56,253 nucleotides of DNA, from the NCBI GenBank assembly GCA_035361075.1, contig DAOSBX010000021.1, positions 1-56,253 on the forward strand, given 5' to 3'. Every line of letters begins with the position of its first letter. Within the stretch, counting starts at the first letter, position 1. Position numbers and translations under genes: made by a program. The stretch is from Candidatus Hydrogenedens sp. (GTDB taxonomy: Bacteria > Hydrogenedentota > Hydrogenedentia > Hydrogenedentales > Hydrogenedentaceae). The notes below the pieces were generated by a model, which had not been told where the DNA came from, did not search any database, and was given only the letters and a program-made list of their open reading frames with translations. Below, in pieces: positions 34,516 through 43,658 of the stretch.

Positions 34516-35637
34516 TCACTTTACAGGGTATAAGCCCAAAGTTTTTAAAATTTCTATTGCGGTTCGTTTCCCTGCTCCGGAGGGACCTAATATTTCCCTT
34601 ACCTCATCAAAAGCATATAACATATTATCCCTAAAAGTCGAATTTTTTATCAAATCTATTATTAAAGACAAAATATGTTCTGGGGTGGCTTGGTTTTGGA
34701 TTAATTCAGGGACGACCTGTTTTCCAATAAGTATATTAACAATTCCGACATATGGTATGCTTACTAATTGACGTGCAATGTAATATGTTAACGGATGAGT
34801 CCGATAAACAAGCACAAAAGGCATTTTAAAGAGGGCTGATTCTAATGTGGCAGTGCCAGAGGCTACAATACCTGTGTGAGCATTTCGTAATACTGTTTCC
34901 ATCCCCTTCTCACAAATATTTAAGGGAAAATCTCCTGCAATTGCCTGTACCACGTTCATATTCTCTTTACTTAGAACAGGAACCATAAACTCGGTATCGG
35001 GATATAGGCTTAAAAACTTTTGAGCTGTTTCTAACATTACAGGGAAAATCCGCTGTATCTCCTGATAACGACTACCAGGCAATAACGCAATGCGATAAGG
35101 AGGTTCGGAAAAATCTAATAGTTTTCGGGGTTCAGGGATTCGATCCAATAATGGATGTCCTACATATACACAATCAACACCTGCTTGTTGGTAAATAGGC
35201 ACTTCAAAAGGAAAAATCACAAGTACTTTTTGAACTAATGAAGCAATTTTCCTTGTCCGTGATTTTTTCCATGCCCAAACCTGTGGGCTAATATAGTAAA
35301 TCATCGGTATCCCCAATCTTTTTATAAGGGGAGCAATATGGAGGTTAAAGCCAGGATAATCTACAAGAATAACTAATTCTGGCTTATATTCTTTAATCCA
35401 TTCTAAGGTTTTTTGCATTAATATTTTTATTTGTCCTAAATGCTTTAATACCTCGAAAAAACCCATAATTGCATTTGAGCAAAGGTCATGGAGTAATACA
35501 AACCCCTTTTCCTTCATGTTTTCACCGCCTAAACCGACATTAACAAGTTCAGGGCGTAAATGTTTTAACTCTTGAATTACTTCTGCACAATGTAAATCTG
35601 CGGATGGGTCGCCTACTATCCAAAAAATCGTGTTCAC
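34516..35637 (-). CDS. lpxB: Lipid-A-disaccharide synthase
   Basis: LpxB joins lipid X and UDP-diacylglucosamine into the lipid A disaccharide at the inner membrane. The protein (373 residues) has the family blocks IVGDPSADLHCAEVIQELK, NVGLGGENMKEKGF, IMGFFEVLKHL, VDYPGFNLHIAPLIKRLGIPMIYYISPQVWAWKKSR and ALLPGSRYQEI. The usual start reads GExSGD; here it is GDPSAD. The start is a GTG whose GTGA overlaps the stop of the upstream oxidoreductase, so translation is coupled. It lies 21 bp upstream of polA on the same strand. Confidence 0.95.
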   Translation of the reverse strand: MNTIFWIVGDPSADLHCAEVIQELKHLRPELVNVGLGGENMKEKGFVLLHDLCSNAIMGFFEVLKHLGQIKILMQKTLEWIKEYKPELVILVDYPGFNLHIAPLIKRLGIPMIYYISPQVWAWKKSRTRKIASLVQKVLVIFPFEVPIYQQAGVDCVYVGHPLLDRIPEPRKLLDFSEPPYRIALLPGSRYQEIQRIFPVMLETAQKFLSLYPDTEFMVPVLSKENMNVVQAIAGDFPLNICEKGMETVLRNAHTGIVASGTATLESALFKMPFVLVYRTHPLTYYIARQLVSIPYVGIVNILIGKQVVPELIQNQATPEHILSLIIDLIKNSTFRDNMLYAFDEVREILGPSGAGKRTAIEILKTLGLYPVK

Positions 35638-36596
35638 TTTATACTCCGAATTTGTTCAACAATCTGAGTAGCTAATTCCAATGCTTTTAAGCCATCTTCA
35701 CCTGTCACCTCTGGAGGTGTTCCATTTCGGACAGAATTTATAAATGACGTTAATTCTACCCGTAACGGTTCTTCATCTGACACATTAATCGGGGTAATTT
35801 CGATAAATTCCATTGGATTACAATTTTGTGGAATAACTCCTGGTTTTTTCCGATAAATCAAGAGACTTTGAGAACTATAATCTGTGGAAACATACTCTTT
35901 ATCGGAAAATATCCGAATTTTTCTTAATCGGTCCATTGAAACTCTGCTCGCTGTTAGATTGGCTACACAGCCCGATTGGAAACGAATGCGAACATTGGCA
36001 ATATCTTCTGATTGTGAGAAAACCGCAACTCCGACTGCGTCCAATGAGACAATAGGACTGTTCGTTAAGCATCGAACAATATCAATATCATGTATCATCA
36101 AGTCATGAATAACACTTACATCTGTTCCTCTGTTGGGGAAAGGGCTAAGCCGATGACATTCAATAAATCGTGGCGTCTCAATTAAATTAAATAGGGCTCG
36201 AACCGCTCCATTGAAACGTTCAATATGCCCAATCTGTAAAACACATCCTTTTTCTTGGGCTTTTTCAATCAATCTTTTTGCTTCCTGAATATTTGATGCT
36301 ATAGGTTTCTCAACCAAAACATGGATACCTGTCTCTAGCAAAGGAATTGCTATCTCCGCATGAGTTGAGGTAGGAGTACACACAGAAACGATATCAACCC
36401 CTTTATTTAAAAGGTCACTTAGATTTGTATATGCAGGAACATGAAAATCTGTTTCTGCTTTAATACGTCGTTCCTCAGATATATCTACCACACCTACTAA
36501 TTGAACCTCATCAATATCTGAGTAAATTCTTGTATGATGGTATCCTAAATACCCAAAGCCAACCACTCCAGCTCTTAATGTGCCATTATTCCTCAT
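35634..36596 (-). CDS. Gfo/Idh/MocA oxidoreductase between lpxA and lpxB, GnnA-like candidate
   Basis: The 320-residue protein has an N-terminal Rossmann fold (GVVGFGYLGYHH, Gly13, Gly15 and Gly18), the catalytic Glu-Lys-Pro motif at 96-98 (VEKPIAS) and a HDLMIHDIDI region with the usual His/Asp. Members oxidise sugars with NAD(P). In organisms that make lipid A with 2,3-diamino-glucosamine, the C3 dehydrogenase GnnA is of this family and often sits beside lpxA/lpxB. The partner aminotransferase GnnB is not adjacent; a DegT-family aminotransferase lies 13 kb away. Its translation is coupled to lpxB. The GnnA role is inference. AGGAA precedes the ATG. Confidence 0.85.
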   Translation of the reverse strand: MRNNGTLRAGVVGFGYLGYHHTRIYSDIDEVQLVGVVDISEERRIKAETDFHVPAYTNLSDLLNKGVDIVSVCTPTSTHAEIAIPLLETGIHVLVEKPIASNIQEAKRLIEKAQEKGCVLQIGHIERFNGAVRALFNLIETPRFIECHRLSPFPNRGTDVSVIHDLMIHDIDIVRCLTNSPIVSLDAVGVAVFSQSEDIANVRIRFQSGCVANLTASRVSMDRLRKIRIFSDKEYVSTDYSSQSLLIYRKKPGVIPQNCNPMEFIEITPINVSDEEPLRVELTSFINSVRNGTPPEVTGEDGLKALELATQIVEQIRSIK

Positions 36597-36680
36597 ATTG
36601 AATATTCCTGACTAAAGGTTTATAGAGATACCCCTTTGTTATCCTATCATAAAATATTTTATGTAAACCATTTTTATATA

Positions 36681-37544
36681 TTAGACCAATTCATCACTAA
36701 TAGGGTTAACCTGTGCTTCTTGAGGAGACAAAGGTCCTTTTGATAATCCACGTTTAGACTTTTCAATAAATTCAAGAATGACTCTCCGTTCATGGCTATC
36801 AGGAATTTCTTTCTTTATGGCTTCAACTGCTTGTTGGGTATTCATATTCGACCGATAAAGAAGGCGATACATGTGACGAATCTGGCTAATTGCTTCTGAA
36901 CTGAAACCCTGACGTTGCAACCCAATAACATTCGGTCCAAAACATTGGGCAGGATACCCTTCAGTAATCATATATGGTAGCACATCTTTACTTACACGGG
37001 ACATAGCACCTACAAAAGAATATTGACCAACAGTACAGAACTGATGAATGCCACTTAAACCTCCAATAGATGCATAATCTTCCACTATAACATGTCCCGC
37101 TAATGCAGAATTATTCGCCATAATGACCCGATTACCAACGATACAATCATGAGCAATATGTGTGCAAGCCATAAAAAGGCAATTATTCCCAATTATCGTG
37201 GCTTTTTCGATATCGGTATCATCTGGATACACTGTACTCGAACTCACGGTTACAAATTCACGGAAGGTATTATTATCACCTATACAAGTTCTTCCAAATT
37301 TACTTTTGATATGCTTCAGGTCTTGTGGCATCACCCCAATTTGTGCTCCACTGAAACAATGATTATTTTTCCCCATTACTGTGCCAGCCCCAATGACACA
37401 ATAGGGTCCAATAATACTATTATCACCGATAACCACATGTTTTTCAATTATCGCATAGGATTGAATTTCAACATCGTTACCTAATTCAGCAGACGGATGG
37501 ATGATTGCGGTAGGATGAATTTTCACTGCTGTCCCTTTCTTCAT
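36681..37544 (-). CDS. lpxA: UDP-N-acetylglucosamine O-acyltransferase
   Basis: LpxA makes the first step of lipid A: it moves an acyl chain from ACP to UDP-GlcNAc (or its 3-amino form). The left-handed beta helix shows as hexad repeats (IHPTAIIHPSAELGNDV...). The catalytic His is about 129 in CTHIAHDC. The chain-length ruler position, Gly173 in E. coli, falls in FVGAMSRVSKDV and appears to be Ala; this alignment is by eye. Length (287 from the ATG at 37544) is slightly above the usual 262-270 because of a C-terminal tail. The longest frame begins with a TTG at 37556, which has no better site. It precedes the oxidoreductase by 84 bp. Confidence 0.95.
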   Translation of the reverse strand: MKKGTAVKIHPTAIIHPSAELGNDVEIQSYAIIEKHVVIGDNSIIGPYCVIGAGTVMGKNNHCFSGAQIGVMPQDLKHIKSKFGRTCIGDNNTFREFVTVSSSTVYPDDTDIEKATIIGNNCLFMACTHIAHDCIVGNRVIMANNSALAGHVIVEDYASIGGLSGIHQFCTVGQYSFVGAMSRVSKDVLPYMITEGYPAQCFGPNVIGLQRQGFSSEAISQIRHMYRLLYRSNMNTQQAVEAIKKEIPDSHERRVILEFIEKSKRGLSKGPLSPQEAQVNPISDELV

Positions 37545-37925
37545 ATATGATTCCAATATTATTTACTCAATTCATTTACTAAATCAAACTATGAATCTGT
37601 TTAACGCTGTCCCTAAATATAAGAGGAATCCATTACTTTAAAGTCATAATAAAAGACTATATTATATTTACTTTCATTTCACAAAACACAATATATCTGT
37701 TTACCTGATAAATAAAATGTAAATCCGAAAAATATTTAAAAAGTTAACAGCCCATCAATAGGATGGAATAGATAAAGAGATAAGATAGAAGGGACAAATG
37801 CGAAGACACCTTAGCAAGGATGCGAAACGATGTTTTAATAAGATAAACTATATTTCTTTAGGGACGCTCACAACTAAGTTCAAATATATAGAACAAATTT
37901 AGTAGAAGTAAAAAAGGTTAGAATA
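37545..37925. other. Gene-free AT-rich spacer at the strand switch
   Basis: This spacer separates the leftward block (mostly minus strand) from the rightward block (mostly plus). It should hold divergent promoters for lpxA and ispH. I found no DnaA box, tRNA-like fold or riboswitch. ATGCGAA occurs twice, at about 37799 and 37821. Nothing else is recognised. Confidence 0.5.
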
Positions 37926-38846
37926 TTGCATATTATACTTGCAAAACCGCGTGGCTTTTGTGCTGGAGTTGAGCGGGCAATCCTTTGTGTTGAACGTGCA
38001 CTCGACCTTTTCGGTAAGCCAGTGTATGTATTAAATCATATTGTTCACAACACTCATGTTGTGAATTCTCTTCGTGACAAAGGTGCCATTTTTGTTCGGG
38101 ATATTAACCAGGTTCCCGAAGGGTCAATCCTTCTTTTTAGTGCTCATGGGGTTAGTCCAAAACAATGGGAACAAGCAAAAGAACGGGGACTAAAAATCAT
38201 TGATGCAACATGTCCGCTTGTGGAACGAGTACACCGTTCCGCAAAAAAATATGCAGAGCAAGGATATAATATTATTTTGATAGGTGACTCTGGACATGAT
38301 GAAACCATTGGAACTATGGGCTGGGCACAAGGTCGAGTTGTATTAGTACAAAATGTAGAGGATGCTAAAACAGTATCTATTCCAGATACGAAACATATCG
38401 CTTATATAACACAAACAACTTTGAGCATCGAGGACTGCAAACGAATAGTCGATGTTTTACGGGAACGATTTCCCGATTTAAAATCTCCACCCAAAGGGAA
38501 TATTTGTTACGCCACAACCAATAGGCAAAAGGCAGTGCATGCACTTGCAGAGAGAGCAGATATGGTTATTGTTGTCGGCGACCATGAAAGTGCCAATAGC
38601 CGTCGACTTGCTGAAATTGCAAAGGGTATGGGCAAACCTTCCTATTTAGTACTGGACGAGACAGAAATTCAAAAAGAATGGTTAACACAAGCAAAAACGA
38701 TTTTAATCACATCAGGGGCTTCCGTCCCAGAAGAGCATGTTCAATCTGTTGTTAAACATTTATGCTCTATTGAACCTTGCGAGATTGAAGAGGTATGTAT
38801 TGCTTCCGAAAATATTCATTTCCGACTTCCTACTAAGATCCGCTAA
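37926..38846 (+). CDS. ispH: 4-hydroxy-3-methylbut-2-enyl diphosphate reductase
   Basis: IspH is the last MEP-pathway enzyme, turning HMBPP into IPP and DMAPP with a [4Fe-4S] cluster. The three cluster cysteines are Cys12 (GFCAGV), Cys96 (DATCPLV) and Cys194 (NICYATTNR). The catalytic His124 and Glu126 (GHDETIGTMG) fall exactly at the E. coli positions, and the substrate SxN motif is in GDHESANSRRL. The start is a TTG at 37926 with AAAAAGG eight bases before it, and residue 1 aligns with family starts. The downstream FAD/Fe-S gene lies about 30 bp away. Confidence 0.97.
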   Translation: MHIILAKPRGFCAGVERAILCVERALDLFGKPVYVLNHIVHNTHVVNSLRDKGAIFVRDINQVPEGSILLFSAHGVSPKQWEQAKERGLKIIDATCPLVERVHRSAKKYAEQGYNIILIGDSGHDETIGTMGWAQGRVVLVQNVEDAKTVSIPDTKHIAYITQTTLSIEDCKRIVDVLRERFPDLKSPPKGNICYATTNRQKAVHALAERADMVIVVGDHESANSRRLAEIAKGMGKPSYLVLDETEIQKEWLTQAKTILITSGASVPEEHVQSVVKHLCSIEPCEIEEVCIASENIHFRLPTKIR

Positions 38847-38876
38847 AATAGTGCTTTTATATTGGAGAAATAATTG

Positions 38877-41717
38877 ATGGACTGGAATAAAATTCTCGAA
38901 AAGGTAGCCAAGGAAAATCCAAATCTCGACCTTCGAACAGACCGACTGTCTCGCTGGCTTTACGCAACAGACGCTTCATTTTATGAACTCATGCCTGCAG
39001 GTGTGGCTTTCCCAAAAAACACAGAAGAAGCACAAACTTTTGTCGTAAAGGCAACATCAGAAGGGATACCGATAATTCCAAGAGGTGCAGGTTCAGGATT
39101 GAGTGGAGGTGCTCTTGGAGAAGGTTTGATTATCGATATGTCGCGTTATATGTGTGCAATAACAAATATAAACTCGGAAGCAAGAACGGTATGGGCAGAA
39201 GCAGGTGTCGTTTTGGATAATTTAAATGGAGCATTAAAACCATACGGACTTATGTTCGGTCCTGATGTGGCAACAAGTTCCCGTGCTACCATTGGTGGAA
39301 TGATAGCCAATAATTCTTCTGGCGCTTTTGTACACCATTATGGTATCACAATAGACCATGTTGTTGCGGTAGAAGTTATTACTTCAAAAGGTGAGATTCT
39401 TGTTTTAGACAAAAATAATTCTGACACATGGAACGCATTTAAAAAAATCTCTGCCGCAGTAGAAGCAAATATATCCGAAATTAAAAGTAGATTCCATGAT
39501 GAGATAAAAAAGCGTTGGCCTGGATACGCATTAGACCGCTATTGCAATATAATTCCATGCCCAGTTCCACTTCTTGGTGGTAGCGAAGGAACATTGGCTT
39601 TAATCACAAAGGCAAAGTTGAACTTGGTTCCTATACCCCGAAACCGTTCTTTATTCGTTTTTGTGTTCCATACAATAAAAGATGCTATGGAGTCTATCGA
39701 CACATTAATGCAGTTTCAACCAGCGAGTATCGAACATATTGACGATGTCCTTTTCAATCAAACGAAAGGACAACGAGTTTTTGAACCTATCCGCCAATTT
39801 TTAGAATTAGACAAATCAACTCCAAAATCTCTCCTATTTGTTGAATTTTTTGATCCTCCGGATGACCTTATCCAAAAAATAATTAAATTGAAAATAGGGG
39901 TAAAAACATTCTTTTGTAAAACTGCTGAAGAGCGAAACATGCTCTGGGAATTCCGTAAAGCAGGTTTGTCTCTCCTTACAGGAATGGTCGGTCCTGCTAA
40001 ACCTGCCACAGGAGTTGAAGATACAGCGGTTCGTCCAAAAGATTTACCTACATATGTAGAAGAATTAATAGAAATTATGAATCATTACGGTGTTGTAGCA
40101 TCTTTTTATGGGCACGCCTCGGCTGGATTATTACATGTCCGACCTGTAATTGATATTCACGAACCAAAAGAGCAAATCAAATTTCGCAACCTCGCAACAG
40201 AGGTATTTGCCCTTGTTCGCAAATATCGCGGAACTTTTACAGGTGAACACGGCGTTGGAATGGCACATTCAGAGTTTATTAAAGACCAGATAGGCGAAGT
40301 CCTCTTCAAGATTATGAGGCAAATTAAGCAAGAATTTGACCCCTTAAACTTGATGAATCCTGGGAAAATCGTGGATACAGACCGATTTCGTTTTCACGAA
40401 AACCTACGATGGGAGAAACTTAATCTACCATTTGAACCTTATCTGGCTTTTGCATTTAAAGACAACTCTTTTCTTGGTAACTTAGAGCAATGCAATGGTT
40501 GCGGTGCGTGCCGAAAAGAAACACCAAATATGTGTCCTACATTTATCGCAAGACATGAAGAAATTCTATCAACGCGGGGCAGAGCCAATATTATTCGTCA
40601 AACAATTAAACACGCTGGTTCTGAAAAATATAAACTGAACATTCCCGAATTAAAAGAAGCCCTTAAATACTGCCTTGCCTGCCGTGCTTGCACTGTTGAG
40701 TGCCCTTCAAATGTAAACATGGCTCTACTAAAAGCAGAATTGCTCCACGCTCTTGATAAGGAATACTTGCCAAAATTAACAAAATTACTTCTAAGTCATA
40801 TCGACACGCTTGGTAAACTTGCCACATTGACACCAACCATTGTTAATTATAGTCTTAAAACAAAATGGATAAGAAAAATTTTGGAACAACTTACAGGAAT
40901 TGTTTCTGAACGACCACTACCTAAATATGCCACCGAACCATTTCATAAATGGTTTTATAAAAAATATCAAGGTTGGACAACAGAGAAGGGTAAACGTGGA
41001 ACAATTATCCTTTGGGATGATTGCTTTACAAAATATCATGAACCGGAAATAGGTAAAAGTGCTGTGAATGTATTAACATCAGTAGGTTATCAAGTTGAAA
41101 TACTACCAAACCACAGTTGTTGTGGAAGACCTGCTTTCAGCGTAGGAAATCTTGAGTACGCACATAAAAAAGGAGAGCATAACTTAAATTTGCTTTCAGA
41201 ACGGACAGAAACCATCGTCTTCTTAGAACCATCATGCTTCTCTATGTTCTATGAGGACTATAAAGAACTAAATTTGGAAAAGGCAAAGTCTGTCGGGAAA
41301 CGTTCCATATTAATAGAAGAGTTTCTAAACAATCTATTAGAGGATGAACCTCATTGTTTACCCATAGTAAACGGGAAAAGTGTTCAGGTTGCATTACATG
41401 TCCATTGTCACGCCAAATCTACCCGTGGTGTTGACCCTATGACACGGGCATTTTCACTCATACCTAACATACAGGTTCAACAGTTAACGTCTGCGTGTTG
41501 CGGTATGGCAGGTGCTTACGGCATCATGAAAGATACATACTCATTGTCATTAGAAGTCGGAGAACAACTAAAACACCAAATTGAAATATTGCCTGATAAG
41601 ACACAAATCGTTGCTTCTGGAACAAGCTGTCGTCAGCAAATTTCATACCTGACAAATCGAGAAGTAAAACATTTTATTCAACTAATAGATGACATTATCA
41701 AAAAAGAAAGTAATTAG
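38877..41717 (+). CDS. FAD-linked/Fe-S 2-hydroxyacid dehydrogenase (GlcD-GlcF-type fusion)
   Basis: This 946-residue protein joins two parts usually found as separate GlcD and GlcF subunits. Residues about 1-510 form a FAD_binding_4 domain (IIPRGAGSGLSGGAL, SRATIGGMIANNSSGA, GEHGVGM). From about 535 come two ferredoxin-type motifs (CNGCGACRKETPNMCP and CLACRACTVECP). Two CCG domains end the protein (CCGRPAFSVGN and CCGMAGAYG). Such proteins oxidise D-lactate, glycolate or related 2-hydroxy acids and feed the quinone pool. The ATG at 38877 has GGAG nine bases upstream. The next gene begins four bases past the stop. The exact substrate is unknown. Confidence 0.9.
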   Translation: MDWNKILEKVAKENPNLDLRTDRLSRWLYATDASFYELMPAGVAFPKNTEEAQTFVVKATSEGIPIIPRGAGSGLSGGALGEGLIIDMSRYMCAITNINSEARTVWAEAGVVLDNLNGALKPYGLMFGPDVATSSRATIGGMIANNSSGAFVHHYGITIDHVVAVEVITSKGEILVLDKNNSDTWNAFKKISAAVEANISEIKSRFHDEIKKRWPGYALDRYCNIIPCPVPLLGGSEGTLALITKAKLNLVPIPRNRSLFVFVFHTIKDAMESIDTLMQFQPASIEHIDDVLFNQTKGQRVFEPIRQFLELDKSTPKSLLFVEFFDPPDDLIQKIIKLKIGVKTFFCKTAEERNMLWEFRKAGLSLLTGMVGPAKPATGVEDTAVRPKDLPTYVEELIEIMNHYGVVASFYGHASAGLLHVRPVIDIHEPKEQIKFRNLATEVFALVRKYRGTFTGEHGVGMAHSEFIKDQIGEVLFKIMRQIKQEFDPLNLMNPGKIVDTDRFRFHENLRWEKLNLPFEPYLAFAFKDNSFLGNLEQCNGCGACRKETPNMCPTFIARHEEILSTRGRANIIRQTIKHAGSEKYKLNIPELKEALKYCLACRACTVECPSNVNMALLKAELLHALDKEYLPKLTKLLLSHIDTLGKLATLTPTIVNYSLKTKWIRKILEQLTGIVSERPLPKYATEPFHKWFYKKYQGWTTEKGKRGTIILWDDCFTKYHEPEIGKSAVNVLTSVGYQVEILPNHSCCGRPAFSVGNLEYAHKKGEHNLNLLSERTETIVFLEPSCFSMFYEDYKELNLEKAKSVGKRSILIEEFLNNLLEDEPHCLPIVNGKSVQVALHVHCHAKSTRGVDPMTRAFSLIPNIQVQQLTSACCGMAGAYGIMKDTYSLSLEVGEQLKHQIEILPDKTQIVASGTSCRQQISYLTNREVKHFIQLIDDIIKKESN

Positions 41718-41721
41718 CGTC

Positions 41722-42657
41722 ATGGGAAGAAAAAAGAGTCTTTTCTTTTGGAGTATTTTTATTTTATCTCCCGTTTTATTTCCAATCATCACTTTTTTGT
41801 TATTAGCAGTATACAGTGCAAATCATAATCCCAATCCACACGATTTTAGAAACAGTATATATAAAAATGTGGAACGAAAACCGCTAAGCGAACCTATAAC
41901 TTTGAAAATTGTTACTTATAACATACAAGATACGTGGGTTGTGGGTAGGAACCGCCAAGAACGAATGTATGCTCTGGCAAGAAAGCTGATTGAATTAGAC
42001 CCAGACATCGTTGGATTTCAGGAATCCTTTATCCAGAAAGACCGAGATATCTTAATCAAAGAACTAACAACAAAAAGCCGATTAAAGTATTATCAATATT
42101 TTCCCAGTGGTTTGGTAGGTAGTGGAAAATTTACAATGAGTGCGTTTCCTATTCGTGAAATATTCTTCTATAGATATAAAGTTACGGGGGATTGGTATCG
42201 GTTTTGGGAAGGCGATTGGTGGGCAGGGAAAGGGTGCGGACTTTCTCGTATCGAAATACCTGAAATAGGCTTCTTAGACTTTTTTAATACACACGCTCAG
42301 GCAGGCTATGGCAATCCAAAATACAAATATGTAAAAGAGGCTCAGATGAAGGAACTTGCTAATTACATTAATACAGCCTGCTGGACGGAATACCCTGTTA
42401 TTTTAGTCGGAGACTTCAACACTCGCCGTGGAGATGTGGCTCATGATAGCCTCGTTATGATTGCTAACCTGACCCGAGTTATGAATATTGAGTCGAGCAT
42501 TGACCACATTTATGCACGAAACAGCCCTTACTACCAGTTTGAGGTTTTGGATACTATTGAAATTCAGAAAGGACTTGATAATAGTGGAAAACCTATACAG
42601 CTTAGTGACCATAATGGATTTATGAGCACTATCCGTATTACACCGAAACAACATTAA
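41722..42657 (+). CDS. Membrane-anchored endonuclease/exonuclease/phosphatase-fold protein
   Basis: After a membrane segment (about 10-30) the protein shows the EEP motifs in order: TYNIQ, DIVGFQE with the metal Glu, GDFNTRRGD, and SDHNGF with the catalytic His. These enzymes are magnesium-dependent phosphodiesterases: neutral sphingomyelinases, inositol phosphatases and nucleases. The pattern is nearest to the sphingomyelinase branch, but lipid or nucleotide substrates cannot be separated by eye. The anchor implies action outside the cytoplasm. I start at the ATG at 41722, four bases after the preceding stop; an upstream ATG at 41689 would overlap that gene and has no better ribosome site. 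Confidence 0.85.
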   Translation: MGRKKSLFFWSIFILSPVLFPIITFLLLAVYSANHNPNPHDFRNSIYKNVERKPLSEPITLKIVTYNIQDTWVVGRNRQERMYALARKLIELDPDIVGFQESFIQKDRDILIKELTTKSRLKYYQYFPSGLVGSGKFTMSAFPIREIFFYRYKVTGDWYRFWEGDWWAGKGCGLSRIEIPEIGFLDFFNTHAQAGYGNPKYKYVKEAQMKELANYINTACWTEYPVILVGDFNTRRGDVAHDSLVMIANLTRVMNIESSIDHIYARNSPYYQFEVLDTIEIQKGLDNSGKPIQLSDHNGFMSTIRITPKQH

Positions 42658-42679
42658 ACTTAATTAGAAGGAATAAACC

Positions 42680-43438
42680 ATGAACAAACAATCACTAAAC
42701 CTATTCACACTCTTTATCATTTTTACTCTTTTCTCAACAACTCTATTTGCACAGCCATCTGTGGACGAAACTAAGGCAAAACTTATTACCGCATGGGAAA
42801 AACAAAAAACTATTAGTGCAGATATTTCTGCAGACGCTACCCTACCCGTCAACAATGTAAACCTTAAACTAAAAGGTATCGGTGAATTATGGGTTCAAAG
42901 AGAAGGAGATAAAGAGAAGTATATGCAAAAAATCTCTGCATTTCCAGCAACATTGGTTGAATCAGGAGATACTTCCTTGCTAAACAATCCATTTGCTCAA
43001 GCACACGTCTTTTTTGATGGTACAGATTATTATGTTACTTACAAATTATTAACCAACCAAGAAACATTTAAAACACCCCCGGATATAACTAAAGGGAGCA
43101 TTCCTCCTGGCGGAAAAAATCTTTTTGATGTAATTAAAGACAAGGTAGATATTACAGTAAAGCCCGAAACTGAGTATGACGGCAAGAAAATGATAACGTT
43201 ACAACTTACACCGAAACAAGGCCAAACAGGGGATTTCCAAGGTGCCTATGTTCTGATGGATCCTGATATTGGTATTATGCGGAAATTAGAAATTCTTGGG
43301 AAAGACCTAACCCCAATGTTTACATGCGAATTTAAAAATGTAAAGACAGATGTCAAAATTCCAGACGGAACTTTTGTTGTTCCCTCTCCACCCACAGAAA
43401 ATACATCTACCCCAAACCAGACAGAACCGAAAAAGTAA
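42680..43438 (+). CDS. Secreted LolA-like protein
   Basis: A clear signal peptide (about 1-25, ending LFAQPS) leads to a beta-rich domain of about 200 residues, with KLITAWEKQKTISADISAD at the start and a Pro/Thr-rich C-terminal tail. Strand and helix order resemble LolA-type lipoprotein carriers, or the DUF2092 group. It lacks a lipobox, so it should be soluble in the periplasm. AAGGAATAAACC precedes the ATG, the same layout as before comM. It follows the phosphatase-fold gene by 22 bp. A lipoprotein-carrier role is inferred from fold only. Confidence 0.7.
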   Translation: MNKQSLNLFTLFIIFTLFSTTLFAQPSVDETKAKLITAWEKQKTISADISADATLPVNNVNLKLKGIGELWVQREGDKEKYMQKISAFPATLVESGDTSLLNNPFAQAHVFFDGTDYYVTYKLLTNQETFKTPPDITKGSIPPGGKNLFDVIKDKVDITVKPETEYDGKKMITLQLTPKQGQTGDFQGAYVLMDPDIGIMRKLEILGKDLTPMFTCEFKNVKTDVKIPDGTFVVPSPPTENTSTPNQTEPKK

Positions 43439-43575
43439 TCACCAGACATAAAATCCTAATTTGACAAAATTTATATAAATTCCTCAAGCAATTCAAAACG
43501 ACTAATCGTGGAGAAATCCTTTTACTTTGTGAACATATCTCATATTTATGTCAAGAGCCAGAGCCACTATTTACA

Positions 43576-43610
43576 AATTTGAGTAAATATCTGAATTTGA
43601 GTGATATAAT
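43576..43610 (+). promoter_or_regulatory. comM promoter with two direct repeats
   Basis: AATTTGAGT occurs twice (43576-43584 and 43594-43602), 18 bp apart, and the second copy ends two bases before a perfect TATAAT (43605-43610). No good -35 is present at standard spacing, so an activator binding the repeats is possible. This is a guess from spacing. Confidence 0.4.
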
Positions 43611-43658
43611 AGAAAGTCAAAATGGATTTTATAAAGAAACAGATAAGAAGGAATAAAC

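Noticed and set aside
37545..37925. Replication origin at the strand switch
   Set aside because: Strand polarity suggests it, but no DnaA box or origin gene is nearby.
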